64,000 nt of DNA from Flavobacteriaceae bacterium (GCA_030538275.1 JAUNUH010000002.1:186001-250000); one strand, 5' to 3'; positions 1 to 8,867 are shown, numbered from the stretch's first letter. Numbers and translations: made by a program. The notes: generated by a model not told the origin, from the sequence alone.

Positions 1-311
1 TTAATGGAAGCCTCATGGATAAAAGTTTTTAAAACCTCAGTCTTATTGGTCTGCTCTTGGCCTTGTAATTTTCCATCCTCAAAGTAGGCAAAGGTGGGCA
101 AATTACTCACATCTGCCAGTTTGCGAGATTCGGGCAGCTTTTCCGCATCCACATAGACAAACTGCGCATGCGCATTTTCACTTGCAAATTTCTTAAATTT
201 AGGTAACATAATTTTACAATTCCCACACCAAGTCGCACCATATTGTACAAATACCGACTTATTACCATCAATTATTTCCTGCAAATTATCTTCTTCTAAT
301 ACAAAATACAT
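1..311 (-). CDS. Thioredoxin family protein (3' end cut by window edge)
   Basis: The reading frame starts at the ATG at 309-311 and is still open at base 1, so the last codon or codons lie outside the window; 103 residues are visible. The protein has the thioredoxin active site WCGNC (Cys29 and Cys32) after a short beta-alpha segment, and the cis-proline loop NLPTF near residue 80. There is no signal peptide, so it should act in the cytoplasm as a dithiol reductant. It lies 107 bases downstream of the peroxiredoxin on the same strand, which suggests that it supplies electrons to that enzyme; this pairing is inferred from position. The CGNC dipeptide differs from the classical CGPC, so redox potential and partner range may differ. 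Confidence 0.88.
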   Translation of the reverse strand, partial: MYFVLEEDNLQEIIDGNKSVFVQYGATWCGNCKIMLPKFKKFASENAHAQFVYVDAEKLPESRKLADVSNLPTFAYFEDGKLQGQEQTNKTEVLKTFIHEASI

Positions 312-418
312 CTTTCTTGAATTTAATTTAAATTTTTACTAGCATACAAAACCGCGACAAGCCAATTTCAAAACAATTTCTGCCGCAATTCCAGCTTTCA
401 AAAAAAGAATATTACAAA

Positions 419-1057
419 TTAGTGCGTAGCCAAATATTGCGAAACACCCTCTCTATCAGCCGTCATCGCCTCCTGGCCTTCCTCCCAATTGGCAGGGCAC
501 ACCTCGCCTTTCTCTTGCACATGCGTGAAGGCATCAATCATTCGCAAAAATTCTTTCACATTTCGCCCCAATGGCATATCGTTCACACTCTCATGGAATA
601 CACGACCCTGCTCATCAATCAAATAAGTAGCACGATAAGTCACATTATCCCCTTCAACCAAATACGAATCCGTTTCCTCATCATATTTCCCTTCAGTAAT
701 ATCCAAAATCCCCAAAATCGTGGCCAGATTACGATTGCTATCTGCCAACAAAGGATAGGTAACACCTTCTATACCACCATTATCCTTGGTCGTGTTCAAC
801 CAGGCAAAATGCACTTCTGCCGTATCACAAGACGCGCCCACAACCATGGTATTTCTCTTTTCAAACTCGGGCAATGCCTCTTGAAAAGCATGCAACTCAG
901 TAGGACAAACAAACGTAAAATCCTTTGGATACCAAAAAAGTAACACCTTTTTGTTGTTTTCTACCGCCTGCTCGAATATATTCAACTTGTATGTATCGCC
1001 CATCTCATCCATGGCATTTACAGCAATATTCGGAAATTTTCTACCAACATTTGACAT
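419..1057 (-). CDS. 2-Cys peroxiredoxin (AhpC/Prx1 type)
   Basis: A 212-residue thiol peroxidase that reduces hydrogen peroxide and organic peroxides in the cytoplasm. The peroxidatic cysteine is Cys51 in FTFVCPTE and the resolving cysteine is Cys187 in GEVCPANW. Both are needed for the typical 2-Cys cycle, and length and motifs fit the AhpC/Prx1 subfamily. The start at 1057 is preceded by a good Bacteroidota promoter. The thioredoxin downstream is the likely reductant, and no AhpF-type reductase is visible. Function is confident; I give no symbol because AhpC and other Prx1 members cannot be separated here. Confidence 0.95.
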   Translation of the reverse strand: MSNVGRKFPNIAVNAMDEMGDTYKLNIFEQAVENNKKVLLFWYPKDFTFVCPTELHAFQEALPEFEKRNTMVVGASCDTAEVHFAWLNTTKDNGGIEGVTYPLLADSNRNLATILGILDITEGKYDEETDSYLVEGDNVTYRATYLIDEQGRVFHESVNDMPLGRNVKEFLRMIDAFTHVQEKGEVCPANWEEGQEAMTADREGVSQYLATH

Positions 1058-1083
1058 AATATTTACGTTTTTTAATTCGTGTG

Positions 1084-1113
1084 CAAAGGTACGATTTCTT
1101 CACCGCATTCAAA
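1084..1113 (-). promoter_or_regulatory. Putative promoter of the peroxiredoxin gene
   Basis: Read on the minus strand, a TTTG (1110-1113) is followed after 18 bases by TACCTTTG (1084-1091). This matches the Bacteroidota sigma-ABfr pattern TTTG-N17..23-TAnnTTTG. It lies 26 bases upstream of the start codon. The match is by eye. Confidence 0.6.
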
Positions 1114-1230
1114 AGCCAAACAACACTCTTTATTTAGGCATCCATAAATATTATCTATGATAATTTTAACCATAAAAAATTCAAAAATAAATAAGTTTTG
1201 GGCGACAAACGGGCTATCACTTCTATTCCG

Positions 1231-1319
1231 CAGGGGCAGGCTTACAAATAATCGGGCTACAGGGATTTCCGCTACGCTACAATCCTGTAGCCCGTTATTT
1301 GTTAGCGCCTGCCCCTTTA
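1231..1319. repeat. Large GC-rich imperfect inverted repeat
   Basis: This lies in the 334-base gene-free stretch between the peroxiredoxin and the alkyltransferase-like gene. Arms of about 35 bases (1232-1266 and 1281-1318) are nearly complementary with only small bulges, around a 14-base centre. The cores are GGGGCAGGC, ACAAATAA and CGGGCTACAGG. Flanking CTATC/TTCTATTCC and ATATCCGTTCTATCCC segments resemble the palindromic intergenic repeats I recall as dispersed in flavobacterial genomes. The GC content is well above that of the neighbouring AT-rich DNA. An open frame crosses it on the plus strand, but it has no recognisable product. I see nothing else in 1115-1391. Confidence 0.7.
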
Positions 1320-1391
1320 CGGGATATCCGTTCTATCCCTGCCGCATCAAGCCTCCCTACAAAAAAACGCAATCCCTGATTAACCAAAATT

Positions 1392-1715
1392 TCAAGGCTT
1401 CCAAAGATGCTTTTCAAAATCCTGAACCTGATTGTCAATCACTACAATGCCTTCATTTTCAAGTAATTGCTGCATCAATTCTGGATGAGCAAAATGCGCT
1501 TTACCCGTGAGCAAGCCATGACGGTTTACAACCCTATGCGCCGGAATATCCGCCATAGAATGACTTGCATTCATAGCCCATCCCACCATTCGAGCAGCAC
1601 CAGGCGCACCAATTTTATGGGCAATCAATCCGTATGTACATACCTTTCCTTCAGGAATTTGCCTTACAACACAATAAACTTGCTCATAGAATGAATTTGA
1701 ATCCTCTGATTTCAT
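1392..1715 (-). CDS. Alkyltransferase-like protein (MGMT DNA-binding domain without catalytic cysteine)
   Basis: A 107-residue protein matching the DNA-binding domain of O6-methylguanine-DNA methyltransferase. It keeps the flipping tyrosine region (GKVCTYG, Tyr28) and the arginine finger region (ARMVGWAM, Arg42). The PCHRV active site reads PAHRV, with Ala59 replacing the alkyl-accepting cysteine. Family members of this kind (ATL proteins, such as E. coli YbaZ with Trp, or a Thermus protein with Ala) bind O6-alkylguanine and hand the lesion to nucleotide excision repair rather than repairing it themselves. It should act on DNA in the cytoplasm. It diverges from the next gene, with the starts 45 bases apart. 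Confidence 0.9.
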   Translation of the reverse strand: MKSEDSNSFYEQVYCVVRQIPEGKVCTYGLIAHKIGAPGAARMVGWAMNASHSMADIPAHRVVNRHGLLTGKAHFAHPELMQQLLENEGIVVIDNQVQDFEKHLWKP

Positions 1716-1759
1716 AAAGATTATGTATTTTTAACCTGAAACCATCAAATATAATAATT

Positions 1760-2290
1760 TTGTCCAGAGAATTCGATATACAATCCATTCGGTCTAGACC
1801 CAGATTCAAACTCAAAACAAGGTTGTCACGAGAAGAATTCACACATCGACTCAGCCGCCAGTTTGAAGTGCAGAAAAGAGTTCTAGGTGGGTATGTAGGA
1901 AAAGAAATTTCAATCATTCGACTACGAAAAGACAAAAAGAAATACTGGGCCCCACAACTGCAAATCCGATCAGAAAAAGATGAAGAAAATCCCGAAATTA
2001 CAATAGTTCGTGGTTTACTTGGACCCAGACCCACCGTTTGGACTTTTTTTATGTTTCTTTATATTTTCGGTGGTACAACTTTTATTTTTTTCGGAATGAT
2101 TTGGATTGTTCAGGCCAATCTCAATATCACTTCTGGATTGGTGATTTGGGCTTGGGTAGGACTGGCAATTTTAATTTTCACCTGGCTCGCTTCACTTATA
2201 GGACAAAGAATTGCTAAACAGCATATTAGCATTTTACGTGAATTTATGGAAAAAGTCGTAAACGACGAACTCGAAGAAAATTTTGAATAA
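1760..2290 (+). CDS. Unknown protein with two C-terminal membrane helices
   Basis: I do not recognise this 176-residue protein. The N-terminal 90 residues are soluble and very basic (about 20 Arg/Lys in the first 60), followed by two hydrophobic helices at about 93-118 and 124-148 and an acidic tail. The soluble part is probably cytoplasmic, with the two helices forming a hairpin. No ATG exists between the upstream in-frame stop at 1715-1717 and residue 1, so the start must be a near-cognate codon; TTG at 1760 is the best choice. ComEC follows after 19 bases on the same strand, suggesting co-transcription, but that does not define a function. Confidence 0.7.
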   Translation: MSREFDIQSIRSRPRFKLKTRLSREEFTHRLSRQFEVQKRVLGGYVGKEISIIRLRKDKKKYWAPQLQIRSEKDEENPEITIVRGLLGPRPTVWTFFMFLYIFGGTTFIFFGMIWIVQANLNITSGLVIWAWVGLAILIFTWLASLIGQRIAKQHISILREFMEKVVNDELEENFE

Positions 2291-2309
2291 GATTTGAAAA
2301 ATTTTCCAA

Positions 2310-4319
2310 ATGAAATACCAGCCTTTTGCTTATTGGATTTTTGCGCTCATTGCAGGTATTTTGTTACAAAAGAATTTGTCGTTCACAAGCGAAATTCTCA
2401 ATTACGCTTTCATTTTAGCCGTTTTTCTGGTAATTTTTCTTAGTTTTTACAAAGCATTACGTCTTTTTTTCATCTTTGCCGCAATTATTTTTTTCTTTGT
2501 TTCAGGCGCTTTACGCTTCGAGCAGCATCATCGCCCCATCAGTGAATTACCAGAAAATTCAATCCAAAAAGAAATTATTCAATTACGTATTACAGAAAGA
2601 CTCAAATCTACAGTTCGCTACCAAAAATATATCGCCCAACCCAAAACGACTCAAAATCAATTAAATAACAATCAAAAACTACTTTTGTATGTAAAACTTT
2701 CACAACCAGAATTGCATGTGAATGATGTTTTTTGGACTCAAGGCTATATCAATCGCATTACTGCTCCGGGAAATCCACATCAGTTTGATTATCAAAATTA
2801 TATGATGAACAGGAATGTGGGTTTGCAAATTTTTACAGACACGATTGTTCAGTTAAAATGTCCCACAGGTATCAATTGGAATCATTCGCTTTCCAAATTC
2901 AAACTAAAAATGAAAGAAGAATTACTAAAACAGGGTTTTTCTCAAGAAAGTCGTATTTTTATTTCTTCTTTGGCTATTGGTGATCGTAGCGATTTGAACG
3001 CAGATTATCAAGAAAAATTGTCAAGTGCAGGTGTTATGCACCTATTTGCCATTTCTGGTTTGCATGTAGGTATTGTATTTGGCTTTTTGATGCTGTTGTT
3101 GTATCCTGTTTTATTTATAAAAAAAGGAAAATACATTCGAATTTTAATTGCATTGATTGTGATTTGGATATATGCATGGTTTGTAGGATTTACCCCATCT
3201 GTTACGCGAGCCGCTTTTATGATAAGTGTCTATTACTCAACGCTCTTGATGCAAAGACCGGCAAATCTTATGCACACATTGGCAGTTTCTGCATTTATTT
3301 TGTTGTTAATAAACCCTAAACAATTATTTGATGTAGGATTTCAATTGAGTTATTCTGCAGTTTTCTTTATTGGTTGGCTATTTCGTGATTTGAGAAGTTT
3401 TTTTCCCTTTCATCGAAAACCCTGGCGTAACTATCCCTATGATTTACTGTGTGTTACAACGATTGCTCAGATGGGCGTTATGCCGGTTAGCGTTTATTAT
3501 TTCAATACTTTTTCAGGCTTATTTTTACTGGGAAATATGATTTTATTGCCTTTTGCAGGATTGTTGGTAATAATTTCTATGATGAGTGTGGCTTTATTAG
3601 CAGGTAATCTGATGCCTGTATGGTTAGTTTCCACCTTGAATAAAGCATTTGACTGGGTATTTTATTATATTGATTTAATTACTTCTTTCAAATCTTTTAT
3701 TTTTAAAGGAATTACCTGGAATTGGGTTCAAGTGGCCATTTTATTAATTATTTTAATAGGAAGTAGAAACGTACTTCGAAAATTCCGAGTTTATAAATTG
3801 ATTCCGCTTTTTGGATTATTCCTACTTTTCCAAATGACCAAATTAATGGATAGTTTTAAATTTAATAATAAAAGAGAGTTGATTGTTTTTCAGGATTATA
3901 AGGGGAGTATTTTGGGTTTCAGGGATGGATTGCACCTTGATATTTTTATGCAAGTAGAAGATTCTGCCAAGAGCCTGGATTTCAATGTTATTCCCTATAC
4001 ATTTCATGAAAAACTGAAATCCTTGAAAGTTTTTGATTTGAATGATTCTCACTCAACGCATTTTTACACAAAAGATCATAATACATTCAAGTTCAATAAT
4101 CAATTATATACGATTATTAGCGGGAATCCAGATTCTATTCCTAATTCAGATTATATCATTTTACACAAAATCTCGCATCAATTCAAAGTCCCCAGACATA
4201 TTCCAAACATCATTGCTGATGGTAGTAATTATCCATACATCATCCAATCTATTCAAGAAGATGCTGTGAATTTACACTATACAGCAACAGACGGTGCTTT
4301 TTTACAGGTTGTTGAGTAA
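2310..4319 (+). CDS. comEC: ComEC/Rec2 family DNA-uptake channel
   Basis: A 669-residue inner-membrane protein. The N-terminus has two to three helices and then a soluble OB-like region (about 95-195, DUF4131 type). The competence domain follows, with the family motif LFAISGLHVGI near residue 245 and about seven further helices to residue 505. ComEC proteins form the channel that moves single-stranded DNA across the inner membrane in natural transformation. The last 160 residues are soluble and lack the metallo-beta-lactamase HxHxDH motif seen in long ComEC proteins. The 3' end overlaps the convergent thioredoxin gene by 18 bases. A ComF-family gene lies at 51540-52202. Confidence 0.92.
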   Translation: MKYQPFAYWIFALIAGILLQKNLSFTSEILNYAFILAVFLVIFLSFYKALRLFFIFAAIIFFFVSGALRFEQHHRPISELPENSIQKEIIQLRITERLKSTVRYQKYIAQPKTTQNQLNNNQKLLLYVKLSQPELHVNDVFWTQGYINRITAPGNPHQFDYQNYMMNRNVGLQIFTDTIVQLKCPTGINWNHSLSKFKLKMKEELLKQGFSQESRIFISSLAIGDRSDLNADYQEKLSSAGVMHLFAISGLHVGIVFGFLMLLLYPVLFIKKGKYIRILIALIVIWIYAWFVGFTPSVTRAAFMISVYYSTLLMQRPANLMHTLAVSAFILLLINPKQLFDVGFQLSYSAVFFIGWLFRDLRSFFPFHRKPWRNYPYDLLCVTTIAQMGVMPVSVYYFNTFSGLFLLGNMILLPFAGLLVIISMMSVALLAGNLMPVWLVSTLNKAFDWVFYYIDLITSFKSFIFKGITWNWVQVAILLIILIGSRNVLRKFRVYKLIPLFGLFLLFQMTKLMDSFKFNNKRELIVFQDYKGSILGFRDGLHLDIFMQVEDSAKSLDFNVIPYTFHEKLKSLKVFDLNDSHSTHFYTKDHNTFKFNNQLYTIISGNPDSIPNSDYIILHKISHQFKVPRHIPNIIADGSNYPYIIQSIQEDAVNLHYTATDGAFLQVVE

Positions 4320-4748
4320 ATCATTGGGCGGCATGAATCCTTTCATAATACGTGTAATCTGCCCATTGCTGTTGAGAACAACATAGGAAGGATAGCTGAG
4401 CGAGCCTTGCAAAAGTACAGCTGCCAATTGATGAACACCGCGATTCCCGGAAGGAATAAACTCAAAAATCTCGTTTTTGAATCGGATGTTTTCTTTTTGC
4501 TCTGCGTCTAATTTAACCGGAATAAAATATTCGTTTAAAAATGAAACCACCTCTTCATCCTTGAATGTAGAGGTATCCATTTTTTTACACCAACCACACC
4601 AATCTGTATAAACATCGATAAACAAAGGTTTTTCTGGGTTCTTGCTTTGAATTTTCTCTGCCTCTTCAATATTTACCCATTGGATACCTTCTTGTGCATG
4701 CAAGCTGATGCCACATAATAACAAGAATCCAAAAATGAATCGGTACAT
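4302..4748 (-). CDS. Periplasmic thioredoxin-fold protein
   Basis: A 148-residue protein with a Sec signal peptide (hydrophobic residues 3-17, ending LHAQ) and a WCGWCK redox site (Cys51 and Cys54) in a DUF255/thioredoxin_7-like context (FIDVYTDWCGWCKKMD). It should act in the periplasm or be anchored at the inner membrane, reducing or isomerising disulphides. A second family feature is the late SYPSYVVL loop holding the cis-proline. Its stop codon lies inside the 3' end of comEC on the other strand, so the two genes are convergent and overlap. The electron donor is not visible. Family confidence is high; the substrate is unknown. Confidence 0.88.
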   Translation of the reverse strand: MYRFIFGFLLLCGISLHAQEGIQWVNIEEAEKIQSKNPEKPLFIDVYTDWCGWCKKMDTSTFKDEEVVSFLNEYFIPVKLDAEQKENIRFKNEIFEFIPSGNRGVHQLAAVLLQGSLSYPSYVVLNSNGQITRIMKGFMPPNDLLNNL

Positions 4749-4882
4749 AAGTTGTGATTTTTTGCAAAACTACTACTTCAATTAATCTCAAATGTTAAAT
4801 TAACGTTACCAAAAAAGACTATAATCAATACAATTTATACCTGAATTGAGCATCTTCAAAATTACCAAATGAAGCATTACAT

Positions 4883-6940
4883 TTATTTAACGCCGTGCAT
4901 CAATCTTTTCAATTTACCTCCTAATAATAAGGCAATAACGCCAATAATAAATGGAATCACAGTGAAAATTAGAAAAAACGTCGAAATATTGTAATTTTCG
5001 GTAATTGTATCTATTTGCTGACCAAGAACACCCGAGGTCTTATTACCAATGGCCAATGCCAAATACCAAACTCCAAACATAAACGCGGTCATTCTTGCGG
5101 GTACAAGTTTGCTCACATACGACAAACCTACTGGCTGAACGCATAATTCACCCATAGTATGAAAGAAATAGGCAGCAACAAGCCAGACCAGACTCACAGA
5201 TGCGGTTTTGGCACCTTGCGGTATGTCCTTGGCACCAAAGGCCAGAAAGGCAAAACCAATCCCTAGGAAAAATAAACCAATAGCATATTTTCCTGCCAAA
5301 GAAGGATTGAATTTACTTTCCCACCATTTAGAAAATAATGGAGCTAACGCAATAATAAACAAAGAGTTGAGGATCAAAAACCAAGTCGCGGGAATCTCGA
5401 GTTCATTGTCTTTTTTGGCAACAACACTGGCTTGAATACTCTCTTTGATTTGGGAAGAGGAAGAAGAATCAATCATTTTGAAATTGTTTCCTCTTTTATC
5501 CAAATCAATCATATGTAAAACATCGCCGTTTTTGAAGTCTTCTAGCGCACGTATCACGGCTTTTCCTTCAACAATTTCTGCACCTTCTGGGGGTGTAGTA
5601 GATGCATTAATGGCATGTGTAGAACTTTGCATCTCGCCCTGTGCATCAGGCGTTGAGATGGTATATGCCGGGTAAGTAACCTCGTAAGAATAGGTGTTAA
5701 AATTGGCGTAGATTTTCCAAAAAATCAAAGCCCAAATAATGATAAAACTAAATCCTAAAACCAAATTGGAAGCCAGATAATTTTGATAGGTTTTTCTGAA
5801 TAATAAATATAAAACATAGGTAATAATCGCCACAGGAACCACGGTAATAATCACATCTACAATCCCAAAAATCACTGCATAATTACCTGATAGAATACGA
5901 CTTGTGTAATCCTTGGCAAAAATACTCATCGATCCTCCCGCTTGCTCAAAGGATGCCCAGAAAAATATAATCAAAGATGCAATCATCATTACAGCAAACA
6001 TGCGGTCACGCGTAACTTTACTGAATCGGAGCACCCGAGAAATCAATAGAAAAATAAATAAAATTAAAGAAATTGAAATCGTAGCACTAGAAAAATCAGT
6101 TTCGCCGAATTTCAATAGATTGATATTGGCAATTTTGGAAAGTGGATCATTAATCACCCATGTCAATCCACCCAGTCCTACCAAAACCATAATAATAATA
6201 TCCAGCGTCGTAAAAGGATTGGGTTTTTCTTCATCTGAATTATAAATTTTAGAATCGCTTTCTTCTTTCATTGACGTCTGTACAATGCCCTCTGCCTTGG
6301 CTTTGGGAGCTAAACCTACATCTCCAAATATATGATGAGCCAACCAGAATTGCAGCAATCCCAATAACATGAAAATCCCGGCAAGCCCGAAACCCCAACT
6401 CCAACCAACAATTTCTCCTAAATAACCGCAAAGCATGATGCCTAAAAAGGCTCCTGCATTCACGCCCATATAAAAAATAGTGTAAGCTCCGTCTTTTTTC
6501 TCTGGATGATCTTTGTACAAAATTGAAATAAAAGAGGTCATATTGGGTTTGAAAAAACCTGTGCCAATGACCAATAAAAATAAGCCGAGATACAAGAAAA
6601 ATTTATGTGTCTCTATGGCCATACTCGCGTGCCCCAGTGTCATGATGAGCGCACCGATAATTATAGCCTTACGATAACCTAGATATCGGTCTGCTAATTG
6701 TCCACCGATAATAGGCGTGAGATAGAGCAATGCCAAATAGGTCCCATAAAGGGCAAGTGCATTTTCTCTAGGCCAGTCCCAACCACCTATCCCCAGCGCA
6801 CTTACCAGAAACAATACGAGTAGGGCACGCATTCCATAAAAGGAAAATCGCTCCCACATTTCTGTGAAAAATAATACAAAAAGCCCAGCAGGATGTCCTA
6901 AAACTTGATTCTCTTTACTGAAAAAATCATTATTGCTCAT
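4883..6940 (-). CDS. POT family proton-coupled peptide transporter with long periplasmic-side insert
   Basis: An inner-membrane major-facilitator carrier of the proton-dependent oligopeptide transporter family, importing di- and tripeptides with protons. I place the start at 6940 (MSNNDFF), because the upstream in-frame ATG at 6988 adds only a poorly conserved basic stretch; this gives 685 residues. The POT signature ExxERFxYYG is present as EMWERFSFYG (Glu27, Glu30, Arg31), and FYMGVNAGAF marks the second signature. Between late helices it carries about 105 extra soluble, Ser/Thr-rich residues (about 413-518) that are absent from the closely similar paralogue at 10533. It is last in a run of four such genes on this strand. 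Confidence 0.93.
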   Translation of the reverse strand: MSNNDFFSKENQVLGHPAGLFVLFFTEMWERFSFYGMRALLVLFLVSALGIGGWDWPRENALALYGTYLALLYLTPIIGGQLADRYLGYRKAIIIGALIMTLGHASMAIETHKFFLYLGLFLLVIGTGFFKPNMTSFISILYKDHPEKKDGAYTIFYMGVNAGAFLGIMLCGYLGEIVGWSWGFGLAGIFMLLGLLQFWLAHHIFGDVGLAPKAKAEGIVQTSMKEESDSKIYNSDEEKPNPFTTLDIIIMVLVGLGGLTWVINDPLSKIANINLLKFGETDFSSATISISLILFIFLLISRVLRFSKVTRDRMFAVMMIASLIIFFWASFEQAGGSMSIFAKDYTSRILSGNYAVIFGIVDVIITVVPVAIITYVLYLLFRKTYQNYLASNLVLGFSFIIIWALIFWKIYANFNTYSYEVTYPAYTISTPDAQGEMQSSTHAINASTTPPEGAEIVEGKAVIRALEDFKNGDVLHMIDLDKRGNNFKMIDSSSSSQIKESIQASVVAKKDNELEIPATWFLILNSLFIIALAPLFSKWWESKFNPSLAGKYAIGLFFLGIGFAFLAFGAKDIPQGAKTASVSLVWLVAAYFFHTMGELCVQPVGLSYVSKLVPARMTAFMFGVWYLALAIGNKTSGVLGQQIDTITENYNISTFFLIFTVIPFIIGVIALLLGGKLKRLMHGVK

Positions 6941-7175
6941 GTGTTTAATTTTAGAAGTTCTAAAGATAAAATTAAAACTAAATTTCACCTATTAATTCTC
7001 AAAAATTCCCACCAATCCACTTTGAAAGTAAATTTATATTTCAACCCAAATTCATTGAAATTTTTTAAATATAATTCGATTTTAAGCGAATTGCAGTTAT
7101 TTTATTAAATACCAATTTCAAAATATTTAACAAATTTTGATAAAGGAATTTAGAAATAATTATAGGAAACTCAGT

Positions 7176-8822
7176 TTATTTTGCCTGATTTAGTTTTTTT
7201 TCTCTTGGTCGAATGATGAAACGGTCATACAAACTCAATGTAATAATCGAAAAAATTCCAATCCCAAAAATCACCATCCAAATTTTATTGGGCTGATAGG
7301 TTTCCCACAGCATATCTACCATTTCCCAGTGCGTCATACCCAATTTCTGTTCAGCCAAAGCAAAATAATCATTTTTGGAAAAGGGTAAATTTATTCCCGA
7401 AATATCTAAATTATTCTCGTTGGCATATTGTCTGAAGTTTTCTCCAATTTTTTGATAATCTGGGTTATCTACATTTAATTGTAATAGATTTTCAAATTCA
7501 GAAATACTCATATGCGTAGCAGCAGCTCCTTCTTCCATGAATTTTTCCTTTGACACAACTTTTGGCATATCAATACCACGCTGATTCATTTCTTTTTGCA
7601 ACAACGACAATTTATCCGACCACGCCTGGTATAAATCCCCCGAAATAAATTTGGTTACAAAATAACTGGCAGCTACAGGTAAAAAGTAGGTCCCTTGGTA
7701 TAAGCCTTCTTTTCCTTTGGGTGTAATCAAGGCAATAAATGACGAAACAGTAGGACTTGACATCATTTCACCAACCGCAAAAATCATGGTTCCTATAATG
7801 GTAAACCATACGTTTCCGCTGTAAAATGTAAGACCAATACCAATTGAGGCAATGATAGCCCCGCGAATCACAGCACTGATATGACGCATTTTAGTAACAA
7901 AAAACGAAACCGTAACCTGAAGAAATACAATCATTAATGCATCTATATTGGTGAACCACTCTGGCTTTACCTGACCGTCTTGTGTAAGCGTTTTGCCTAG
8001 AAATGGTAAATTTTCATTGATCCAATTGCTCAGTACATTGGAGTTTACCCAATCCTCGATAAAGTTGGGTAAAGTATTGAATAATTGATTGAACATGGTC
8101 CAAAACCCAACCATCAAAAGTAATAATATTCCTAGTCGAATGTCCTTCAATGCTTCTATAATATTCATTACAGATTCCTTAATCGCCTTTCCGATAGAAT
8201 CTTTGGGCTTGGCCAATTTGGGCTCACGATAAAATAAAAGTAAAATCAAAAGATTGATTCCTATTACTACAGCCGCCTGAATAAAAATTAGCTTCCAACC
8301 AAACTCTGTACGAAGATAAGACGACATAGAAGGGCCAATAAATCCACCAACATTTACCATCATATAAAAAATCCCAAAACCTAGTGTACCCGTGGTCTCA
8401 TCTGTATTTCTGGCAACAATGGCAGAGGCTACCGGTTTGAAAAAGGCGGCACCTACTGCAACGAATAAAAACACGAAATATACACTCCAATAAGTGGTAA
8501 CAGTTCCTAATAAATAATAACCAACAATCAACATGATATAGGCTATCGTAAGAGATAATTTATAGCCGATTCTATCTGCAATTACACCAAAAAACAATGG
8601 CAAAAAATACAAAATTCCCACAATCGTGGACATGATGCTTCCTTTTTGAATATGATCAAAACCCAGCCCACCAGTATCTGTAGAACCGACAAGATACAAT
8701 CCAAATAGCGTGTAAATTCCGTACCAAGCCCAACGTTCAAAAAGTTCCATGGCGCTTGCAACCCAGAAGTTTTTGTTCATGGATAGAATCGTTTCAAAAA
8801 AGGATTTTTTATTTTCTGTCAT
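7176..8822 (-). CDS. Divergent POT-like MFS transporter
   Basis: A 548-residue inner-membrane carrier with about 12 helices. The first helix has ELFERWAWYG (Glu26, Glu29, Arg30), a variant of the POT signature ExxERFxYYG, and GIFYMMVNVGGF matches the second signature. It is therefore related to the neighbouring peptide transporters but clearly more distant, and its substrate may differ. A soluble segment of about 115 residues (396-512, rich in charged residues and Asn) lies before the last helix, unlike standard POT proteins. It is separated from the next POT gene upstream by a probable terminator, so it may be transcribed on its own. Membership of the superfamily is certain; the peptide substrate is inferred. 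Confidence 0.85.
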   Translation of the reverse strand: MTENKKSFFETILSMNKNFWVASAMELFERWAWYGIYTLFGLYLVGSTDTGGLGFDHIQKGSIMSTIVGILYFLPLFFGVIADRIGYKLSLTIAYIMLIVGYYLLGTVTTYWSVYFVFLFVAVGAAFFKPVASAIVARNTDETTGTLGFGIFYMMVNVGGFIGPSMSSYLRTEFGWKLIFIQAAVVIGINLLILLLFYREPKLAKPKDSIGKAIKESVMNIIEALKDIRLGILLLLMVGFWTMFNQLFNTLPNFIEDWVNSNVLSNWINENLPFLGKTLTQDGQVKPEWFTNIDALMIVFLQVTVSFFVTKMRHISAVIRGAIIASIGIGLTFYSGNVWFTIIGTMIFAVGEMMSSPTVSSFIALITPKGKEGLYQGTYFLPVAASYFVTKFISGDLYQAWSDKLSLLQKEMNQRGIDMPKVVSKEKFMEEGAAATHMSISEFENLLQLNVDNPDYQKIGENFRQYANENNLDISGINLPFSKNDYFALAEQKLGMTHWEMVDMLWETYQPNKIWMVIFGIGIFSIITLSLYDRFIIRPREKKLNQAK

Positions 8823-8867
8823 ATACTTTTATTTTCAGATAATGAATTGATTATTAATAGTTTATAA

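Noticed and set aside
422..943. 173-codon plus-strand frame opposite the peroxiredoxin
   Set aside because: Antisense shadow of a well-supported gene with no protein features of its own.
1157..1510. 117-codon plus-strand open frame across the first palindromic element
   Set aside because: It crosses an inverted repeat and the end of a real minus-strand gene, and its translation has no recognisable fold or family pattern.
6941..6988. Longer start for the first POT gene (16 extra residues)
   Set aside because: The extension is basic and unlike the N-termini of the paralogues, which begin a few residues before the GHPAGL segment.
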